From Anaeramoeba flamelloides (lineage: Eukaryota > Metamonada > Anaeramoebidae), in contig JANTQA010000012.1 in the NCBI GenBank assembly GCA_027625915.1, positions 14,036,501-14,100,500 on the forward strand: a stretch of 64,000 bases of DNA. Direction: 5' to 3'. Positions 56,306 to 64,000 of the stretch are shown in pieces. The translations under genes and the position numbers were made by a program. Each line of letters opens with the position of its first letter. The stretch's first letter is position 1. The notes below the pieces were generated by a model. That model did not search any database, was not told where the DNA came from, and was given only the letters and a program-made list of their open reading frames with translations.

Positions 56306-57734
56306 GATTAATATTTATTGTACTGAAAAAAGAAAAGAAATTAAAAAACTAGTCAACTTGTCTAAAAAATAAATTCTCAATTAATCTTTGGTTTTGTTTC
56401 AATGTTACTCCCAAACAAAATTTTGTTACCTTTTGTGTTAAATTTTGCACTACTCTTTTTCTTTAGATTTAAGAAGAGAGATAAAGTTTTAGTGAAAATG
56501 AAAGAATTATTTATTTTTCACACATTTTTTTTGACTTGTTTTTGATCTTGACAATTTTTGAGAATGAAACAAAAGAAACTTTTATTGTAGAAGGGACTAC
56601 TCCTAGAATCTCTCAGAAGTAACATTGTTTTGGAATAATTTTTTGTAAACAAGATGTGATGAGTGTTAAATCAGAGTTAGTTCTTTTTCCCCAATGAAAC
56701 TTGAAAATCTTTCAAAAAACATAAAAAAATTTATGATCAAATTTAACGTTTCAAAACATTAAAAAAAGTTTGGCTGCGTATTTGGAAATTATAACAGAAG
56801 TACTCGTTTACTTGCTAAAATGTAGGGTTAATATCTGGCCCTTCGTATTTATCTTGATTTTAATAAAAATACTTTTAATTGAAAATATAAGGTTAAACAA
56901 TTTTATTGAAACTTAAGGTTGAGCTAATGGATACGTGAAAAAAGGTTATATTGTATTTGTGGTAGCTTTCATTATTTTGAACTCATTGTTTGTTTTCCGT
57001 TCTTGGTCTTTTAGATGTTGCTCTGATGATATTTGAATATGAAAAGGGAAATTTTTCCACTTAATTTTTTATTTCCTTATTTAAAGGCATTCTCAAACAA
57101 ATAAGTTGATACTATGGCTTTTCTTTTCAATAAGGTTATTTTAATTAAACGAATATTTTTCCCATTTATCATTCAAATACCAGTATAAGCTTTTTTTAGA
57201 AATTGGTTTCCAACTTGGAAATATCAAAACGAAAGTGTTATAGATTGATAGATTTTATATCAAAAACAAGGAATTATTGGTTGTAAATTGTGGTTTTTCT
57301 TAAGCTTTGCTTTTTTTCATTTTTTTTCAAAAAATTTCACATTTGGTTTGGTTTTAACTGGTTTTTGAGAAATAATTGGATCAAATTTTCACTCCCTTAT
57401 TTGATTATTCTGTTACTAAAAAGAGTTTTCAAAGTAATAGAATATAATTTCTAACCCCCATTTCTTAATTTAGTCGTTTTTTTTTGTGTTATATTTTGGA
57501 TGAGCTAAGAACTCTGGATGAAGATCGTACGAAAGAATCGAAAAAGGACAATCATCCGAAAATTAATAGAATTGAAATTTCAAATACCATAAAACTTACA
57601 ATTAAAAAATCTTAGAAATTATGAATAAACATTAAAAAAATTGGGGCTATTTAATTTCTTTTCAAATCCCTATATTTATTTATCAAAAAAAATCTTCTTC
57701 TTAACATAACCCAAAATTATTTTTTTAAAAAAAA
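56306..57734. other. 5' flank of the syntaxin gene
   Basis: AT-rich; no gene or shared repeat recognised. Confidence 0.4.
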
Positions 57735-58410
57735 ACTATAAATTTTGTATTTTTTAAATACACCCAGATAATAAACAATATTACACCTAAAAAAAAATTG
57801 AAAAGGTTTACAACTTGATTAAATATTAACGGTAATTGAAAATAAAATGAAAGTTTACAATTTTTTTCTTTTCATTATTAATTTTGATATTTTTGAATTT
57901 TTTATTTGAATTAGTGATAGAGAGAATTTCAATCGATTTTTTTTTGTTAGTCTAAAAAGAATCATTTTTTTCATTTTTAAAATAGAATAAAGATATTTTT
58001 TTCAAAAGATATCGTTAAATTAAATTTAATAACTGTTTTTTTTTTTTTTCTGTTTTTTGAATATTTTTTATCATTTTAATTTTTTTTTTCATGTTTGAGT
58101 TTTAATATATATCCCCTATTTTTTTTGCAAATTCTTTTAACATTTATTCTTTTTTCTTCCTTAATGCTCAATCTACAGTTCATTCATTTTAAGGTATTCC
58201 AATAAAAAATATCCCTAAATATAGGGGTGTTTTTTTCAAAGTCAGGGATTTATAAAATCTGTGTATTTGAATCTTAATGAGTTTAATAGCTATCTTTTCT
58301 CTTAAAAATAAAATTACCATAACTTTGAATAAATTAATTTCTTAAAGGTGTATAACTGAAATACACTATGTATCATTTACTAACTTAAATTTCCAGAATT
58401 TATTTTTTCC
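57735..58410 (+). repeat. TIR element (family H), copy 2, diverged
   Basis: Colinear with 21070-21930 (AATTTTGTATTTTT, AGGTTTACAACTT, GTTTGAGTTTT, ATTCTTTTTTC, GTATAACTGAAAT) but lacking the MITE-A. The terminal CACTACAAGG repeats are no longer recognisable. Confidence 0.65.
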
Positions 58411-58656
58411 TGATAGTTCATTATTTCATTTTTTTTTTTTTTTTTTGATAATTGATCTTAATAGTTGTAGTCATTTTATCTCCTTTTATAAACACTATAT
58501 AATAATCAATACTAATTTTTTTCTTTTCAATTTCTTCAACTGTAATTTATTTGATTTTTACTTAATTGAAATTACTTTTTGTTTTTTTTTTTTTTTTTGA
58601 TTTAGATTTGACTTTTTTTTATAAATTTTTTTTTATTGCAAGATATATAGTAAATA

Positions 58657-58853
58657 CAATCAATTCAACTATTGAGACACAAACTTTCAACGAAATTTAA
58701 GGCACATAAAAAAAACATCAAATTAAATCACAAAATTAAAATTCTCTAAAAATAATTTAGTAAAAACAATTACAAAAAATGTACCTTAATTTGAATTTTT
58801 TCAGTACCTTAAATTTTGTTTAAAGTTCGTCCATTTAAAGTGGAACTAACTTT
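58657..58853. mobile_element. MITE-A copy 11, degenerate
   Basis: The left half reads ACACAAACTTTCAACGAAAT; the right half ends GTGGAACTAAC. Both ends are eroded, so this is an old copy. Confidence 0.7.
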
Positions 58854-60232
58854 ATTAAAAAAATTAATACAAGATAACCTTACATGGGACTAAATCTTTA
58901 GTTTGAAAAAAATACAAATATTGTCATTTTTTTTTTTGAAATTTTTACAATAGGGTTTATTATCAATTCAAAATTTTGAACCAAAATAATTTATTTTTTT
59001 AAAAAAAAAACTCTAAAGAAAACAATAATAAATGAAATAGTTGACTAAAACTTCTAAATAATATGATTTCAAAGAGAAATTTATCATTGAAAGATCATAT
59101 AAAATAAATATGAAACTTAAAAATAAAAAGTCTACAAACACTGATAAAAGTTATTTGATTTTTTTTTTCATTAAATTACCCCTTTTCAGAAAAGAAAAAT
59201 ACAAGAGAAAAAATATAATTGTTTTTATAATTTTAAAAAAGAAATTTTATCTAAAAATTATAACCTGGTTTGTTTGGAACCTAAATTTATACCAAACAAA
59301 ATTTTTATACCAGATTTAATATTGGCTAGATGAGAAATAATTGTAGACTTTTTCTTTTTTTTTTTATTGAAAATAATTTTCTTTTTAAATCAAGACAAAA
59401 AAAAGAGAAAGAAAATTGACAAATAAAAAAGAGTAAAAAAATTATGAAAAAAAACATAAAAACTGAATTTTAAAAATTTTTTTGTTGCCAAAGATAAAAA
59501 GGGTTGATAATTTTTACCTATTATATTGCAAAATTAATTGATAAGAAAATATTTTATTTTAATAATGAGATCTAAATATTTGAACACCCTTGATTAAAAT
59601 AAAATATATTATTGTATAAGTTTAAATTAAAATCTTATATTTAATATTTCTCTATTAAAGAGGAAAATTATTACAACTCAAATCTGGTCAAATTCTCAAT
59701 TTTTTTAAAAAAGAGTCGATTCTATTGAAATATATAGGTTATAAGTATTTCAAACACCTTTTGGGTAGATTTTGTTATTTTAGGGTTGGTAAGGATAGGT
59801 TAGGGTTGATTGAGATGGTGTGTAAGAGTATTTTCACAAGGATTTCAAAAAAAAAAAATAATTAAGAGCCAGAAAGGAATTCGACTTTTATATATTGTTT
59901 CACGAGGTAAAAAATTTCTACATAACATTTGTCATAAAATTCTATTTTGAATAAAATTTTCAAAAAATTTAATATTGATCATTCCAACATTATGTTTTTT
60001 ATACAATTTAAGTAATAAAAAACCACTAATCACAAAATAATCTTTTTGGTTTTGAATCCCACAATCATTAAAAACTATTAAAAACATTCAACTGAATGAA
60101 AATAATAAAGGTACTCATAAAAAATATAAAACATACAATTTGACCAATTTTGAAATTTGTCTAAATTTGAAATTTAATTATTTACAGTTATAAAGAACTG
60201 ACTTTGAAAGGAAATAATTGATATTCTAAATA
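58854..60232. other. AT-rich intergenic DNA
   Basis: No gene recognised. Two TTAGGGTTGG/TTAGGGTTGA words near 59780-59810 are isolated. A short family-M-like block may lie near 59345-59500. Confidence 0.4.
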
Positions 60233-60690
60233 TTTGTTTTTTAATTTTTTTTTAATATTTTTATTTTACATTGTTCCCAAATCTTTTTTTCACAAAACAA
60301 GATCCCGAGATATTGACTCAACAGCAAAAGTCCATTCCAAATACAGAAATGTCAATTTGGTTCATTCCATTTCGAATCAGTTCACTTCAACCGACTAATC
60401 TTCAAATCACTTCAGTTTGATTATATTCTCTTCATTTTCTTCAGTTAAGTTTGGTTTGTGTAAGATCGAATCGAAACAAGTCCAGTTCTGTTAATTATCA
60501 AATCATAACAAGCTTACCAATTCATTTAATGATTTATTATCCCTTTTTTCCACCTCCAAAAAAAAAAAAAAAAAAAATGAGGATCAACCGAAGGAATCTA
60601 AGAAACCGAAGGAACCGAAGGAACCGAAGGAACCCAAACAACTTAAAAAATAAATTTGAAAAAAGTCCAAATTATCAAAAATAAAAAATG
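60233..60690 (-). repeat. Relic of the 5' part of retroposon family E
   Basis: Diverged match in minus orientation: TTCCCAAATCT, ACTCAACAGCAAAA, TTTGGTTCATT, AGTTTGGTTTG, ACCAATTCATT, CCCAAACAACTTAA. Only the 5' part of the unit is present, with the A-rich tract (T-rich here) at its left end. A CCGAAGGAA tandem (about 60585-60635) lies near the right end. Confidence 0.6.
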
Positions 60691-60764
60691 TAAATTATTT
60701 ATTAACTCAATAAAAAAAAAAAATGAAAAATTAAAAAAAAAAAAAAAAAAAAACAACAAATTAA

Positions 60765-63700
60765 TTAAAGGATTATTTTTAAAAAGTGAACATTGCCACT
60801 TTCATCGCCCAAAACGATTATTGTATTTCTATTTTTCACAAAATAAAAGCAACAAGTCAGCTTTTCATCTACTGTGAATTCTGTGATTATTGAAAATTTA
60901 ATTGAATTCCACAAAGTAGCTGTGTTTGAAGAAATCGATAGGAATTGATTTCTAGGCAAAGGTGTCGCACTATAAATAAATTTTGAAGAAAGGGCTTTTG
61001 AATTTGGTATAATTTTTTTATTTAAAGACCGATAAACTAATAATTTGGATTTATTATTTATTAAAAAAATTTTTTTATTATCAAGAGAAAAGCATCCAGA
61101 TAATAACCAAGAATCTGTCTCTATTGAGATATTTTTTTTTGTCAAAAAATTCCAAATTTTTAAACTATTGTCGTGAGAAGTTGAAATGAATTGCTTGCCA
61201 TTATTTGAAACCTGAATGCTACAAACCAAATCTGTGTGCCCGATATATTTGTTTAATGTTTTACCAGTCGATAATTGCCATTCGATTATTTCGCCATCTG
61301 AACAGCCAGTCAAAACATTTTCGCCAACGCCTACCATTTCTATGCAGGTAATCCATTCATCAAACGGATGGATATTATTATATTCCTTTAACAATTTGAA
61401 GGTATTTAAACACCATATTTGGATTTTGCCATAGGTGGTTGAAATCAATTGCTTGGAATCCTTGGTAAAGGTTATAGATAAAATGGGATAATGCTCGATT
61501 GCCTTGTAATCAAATAGGGTTGCCTTGACACGTAAATTTGATGTGTCCCATATTTTGATTTTACAATCTTTTGATCCAGTCGCGATTAATTTATTATCTG
61601 GCGACGAGCAAATAGAAGTTATTTCTTTGTTATGCCCTCTTTTAACGAATTTAATTTGTTTAAATAATTTTAAAAACATTATTTTGAAAAACTTATCGTC
61701 GTTATGATCACTGATATTCAAATTCGTCTGAATATTCTTCTTCTTCTTCTTCTTCTTCTTATTATTATTCTTATTCTTATTATTATTATTATTATTATCA
61801 TCATGATCAACTTTGTTCTTCGTAATCAGAATATTACTATTCTTATTTTGGTTATCAGCAATCAAAGAATTAATTTTATTGTTTTGATTTTTCTTCAAGA
61901 TTGATTGGTTTAATTGATAGATCCGGATTGAACCATTTTGCAAGCCAAAAATAATATTATTGTCAAATTGAGAAAATGTCATGCAATTGATTTTCCTTTC
62001 GGGGTCTATTATTTGATACTTCTTTCGAGTATTTAATGGGTTCCATAGCCATATTGTGCCATCAATTGAGCTAGAAATGACAACCTCTCCGGTGGAATTA
62101 ACCTTTAAAGAATTTATTCTAGATTCATGGGAATAGAAGGTATTTACCAATTTGGAATTTGATAAATTGTAGATCTTACAGGTATGATCATCAGAGCCCG
62201 TAACGACCATTAAGGTTTCTGGGCTATTGCCAAAAACGTCGATAGTGTTTATTGGCGAATTGTGAGCATTAATTTTTGTCTTCAACATACCATTTTCAAT
62301 GTCCCAAAAGTGCACACAGCCATTTTCATCTGCGCTAGTGATTACCTGATTAAAATTTATTCTGACGGAATTGACTGCGCAATTGTGAGCATATAGAGTT
62401 TTGTCTATTTGCTTTCGAAAAGTGGACCAGATTTTAACCGTTTGGTCATCCGAGCAAGAGACTATATATTGCCCTGTATGTGAAATGTCGATACAATTAA
62501 TAAAGCTCTTATGGCCAGATAGGGTCGTAAACAATTCGTAATTTCCGCTGTTCCAAATTTTAATCGTCAAATCGTTGCCAGCCGTCACTACAATTTCGGC
62601 CTTTTCTGATATTGACACAGACCTAATTTCCTTGGAATGCGCATCAATGATCTTTTTCGTTGCGCCCTTTGCAATATCCCAAAAAATTAATTTCCCATCT
62701 TCGTCTCCAGAAATGACCACATTCCCATTCAAATTTGAAGAAACGCCATTTATCGGAAGCAAATGCTGAAAGCAAATTTGCTTTAGCCTAATATAATTGT
62801 TTTGTAAAAACGAACTCCCACATGACAAAGATGGTATCAAGGGCATTAACCAACTTTTATTATTCCGATATGATAAAATCCCATTCATTAATTTTTTAAT
62901 GCCCGGGTGATAATGTACCAAAGAATTTAGCCTACCAATTAACTGTGATTTCAATTGATCATTCGAATTACGAATTGAATGCCGAGACTCGCTGATTAAT
63001 TGGAGTACAATTTTGATTCCTTCTTCGCCCCGGTTGTCAATTTTGTTTTTAAAGCTATTAAATAACGAAGCATATTTTAAATTATTTAGGATCCATTTAT
63101 AATTAAATATATTATTACCCAGCAATTCCTTATTGTCATTATTGCCCTTATTTTTGAAATAAAAATTATCGATGGAAAAGTTTTGTAATTGCTCAATTAA
63201 TTTTTGATCAAAAGATAAAATCTGCGTTGGCGGCGTCAATATGGCGATATACTTATTAATAAAATCCAAAATTTCAGGTCTTTTCTTCGATAAGGCCTCG
63301 GGTATTACATTTGTATGGAAATTTTGAATTGCTTCAAATAGAGCTGTATTGCACTTTTTATTAATGAGCGTCCCATTTGCGCCATGAGACAATAGATACT
63401 CGCAAATTGGCAACAGCAAATGGAAATTATCGATCTTGATTTTTTTTGAGCACAAATGAAGCGCAGTATCAAATTCTTCCTGTGTTCTCAAATTCGGATC
63501 ACACCCCCTTTCGATCAGCACATTGACGCCCGACAGATTGTTGTTGTTGATGCAATGAAACAATAAATTATTTTCATCATTCTCGATACCCATCAAATTT
63601 AAATCAACTATGCCCAAGACATTCGATGTGTGTGCATAGTTTTCCTTGTCGATTAATTCTCGAATAAATTTGAAGATATTTTTTGTTAATTCATTGTCAT

Positions 63701-64000
63701 TGAAACATTTAATATTATTCATCGACAGGATTTTGATCATTTCCAAATTTTGTTCGTTGATCGCTCGGCTGATCCAACAATTGGTAACACGCTTTTGTAT
63801 TTCCTTTTCAGATTCCTTTAAATGCTTCAACAGATATTGAATTAAGACAAGATCACTGATCTTACTTAATTGGTTATTCATAAGATTAAGATCACATCTT
63901 TCTAATTCCTTTGACAGACTTAAATTATAATTCGATTTACATAACGATAACGAAGTTGTAAATTGTTCGTTTTTAATTGAGGATAAAAATGGACCAAATC
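60765..64000 (-). CDS. Ankyrin plus double WD40-propeller protein (N-terminus beyond window)
   Basis: The frame is open from TAA at 60765 to the right edge. An internal ATG at 63881 gives 1038 residues, but codons upstream to base 64000 (...PFLSSIKNEQFTTSL...) are also open and protein-like, so the true start is outside. The N-terminal third has ankyrin repeats (NLLFHCINNNNLSGVNVLI, TALHLCSKK, ICEYLLSHGAN). From about 62730 down, about fourteen WD40 repeats follow (ISGDEDGKLIFWD, TAGNDLTIKIWN, SCSDDQTVKIWS, TGSKDCKIKIWD, STSHDNSLKIWN), enough for two seven-bladed propellers. A poly-Asn/Lys insert (about 61737-61820) separates the propellers. No NACHT or other ATPase motif is seen in the visible part. 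It is likely a large scaffold; partners are unknown. Confidence 0.93.
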   Translation of the reverse strand, partial: FGPFLSSIKNEQFTTSLSLCKSNYNLSLSKELERCDLNLMNNQLSKISDLVLIQYLLKHLKESEKEIQKRVTNCWISRAINEQNLEMIKILSMNNIKCFNDNELTKNIFKFIRELIDKENYAHTSNVLGIVDLNLMGIENDENNLLFHCINNNNLSGVNVLIERGCDPNLRTQEEFDTALHLCSKKIKIDNFHLLLPICEYLLSHGANGTLINKKCNTALFEAIQNFHTNVIPEALSKKRPEILDFINKYIAILTPPTQILSFDQKLIEQLQNFSIDNFYFKNKGNNDNKELLGNNIFNYKWILNNLKYASLFNSFKNKIDNRGEEGIKIVLQLISESRHSIRNSNDQLKSQLIGRLNSLVHYHPGIKKLMNGILSYRNNKSWLMPLIPSLSCGSSFLQNNYIRLKQICFQHLLPINGVSSNLNGNVVISGDEDGKLIFWDIAKGATKKIIDAHSKEIRSVSISEKAEIVVTAGNDLTIKIWNSGNYELFTTLSGHKSFINCIDISHTGQYIVSCSDDQTVKIWSTFRKQIDKTLYAHNCAVNSVRINFNQVITSADENGCVHFWDIENGMLKTKINAHNSPINTIDVFGNSPETLMVVTGSDDHTCKIYNLSNSKLVNTFYSHESRINSLKVNSTGEVVISSSIDGTIWLWNPLNTRKKYQIIDPERKINCMTFSQFDNNIIFGLQNGSIRIYQLNQSILKKNQNNKINSLIADNQNKNSNILITKNKVDHDDNNNNNNKNKNNNKKKKKKKKNIQTNLNISDHNDDKFFKIMFLKLFKQIKFVKRGHNKEITSICSSPDNKLIATGSKDCKIKIWDTSNLRVKATLFDYKAIEHYPILSITFTKDSKQLISTTYGKIQIWCLNTFKLLKEYNNIHPFDEWITCIEMVGVGENVLTGCSDGEIIEWQLSTGKTLNKYIGHTDLVCSIQVSNNGKQFISTSHDNSLKIWNFLTKKNISIETDSWLLSGCFSLDNKKIFLINNKSKLLVYRSLNKKIIPNSKALSSKFIYSATPLPRNQFLSISSNTATLWNSIKFSIITEFTVDEKLTCCFYFVKNRNTIIVLGDESGNVHFLKIIL

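Noticed and set aside
59780-59812. Two TTAGGGTT words, like telomere repeats
   Set aside because: Only two imperfectly spaced copies, not a tandem array; chance or a minor relic is enough.

Overview
The window is a very AT-rich (roughly four fifths A+T) stretch of eukaryotic chromosome. It has few genes, GT-AG introns, proteins with long Asn, Asp, Ser, Lys and Glu runs, and intergenic DNA filled with repeats. Ankyrin, ankyrin-WD40, ABCC, endosomal syntaxin and Crinkler/RHS-type NTPase-nuclease genes together suggest a free-living amoeboid protist of the Dictyostelium or Anaeramoeba kind. This is an inference from style; no species is identified.

Clear host genes, left to right: the tail of a Glu/Asn/Ile-repeat protein (1-197, +); a low-complexity protein whose first visible residues are the end of an ankyrin repeat (3622-5526, -, with a probable upstream exon at 5805-5870); an ankyrin-repeat protein (9797-11269, -) with a coding-like upstream segment at 11393-11734; a possible two-exon small gene (18610-18946, -); a decayed Crinkler/RHS-type NTPase-nuclease fossil (35377-39262, +); a full ABCC-type ABC transporter (43941-48506, -); a complete four-exon endosomal-type syntaxin (54977-56305, -); and a large ankyrin plus double WD40-propeller protein running off the right edge (60765-64000, -). 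They do not form a pathway or operon. The common theme is membrane traffic and transport plus large protein-interaction scaffolds.

The rest is dominated by mobile elements. A ~196-bp palindromic MITE with TA target duplications (called MITE-A here) has eleven copies, and several insertions have a matching empty site elsewhere in the window. Other families are TA-flanked foldbacks (824-1221), a 480-bp Tc1/mariner-like terminal-inverted-repeat element in two opposed copies (17212-17691, 33826-34301), a CACTA-ended element (21048-21946), a large-TIR element (19226-19974), a composite ~900-bp poly(A)-tailed retroposon with a 19-bp target duplication (22720-23631, 24931-25834, 26581-27479, plus relics), a LINE 3' end (6111-6311) and several diverged dispersed repeats.

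The most unusual structure is a ~1-kb array of adjacent and nested hairpins at 31741-32780 with covarying arm sequences and a shared spacer motif. A ~650-bp palindrome centred on a MITE-A copy (12893-13548) is also notable. No tRNA, rRNA or CRISPR array was seen.
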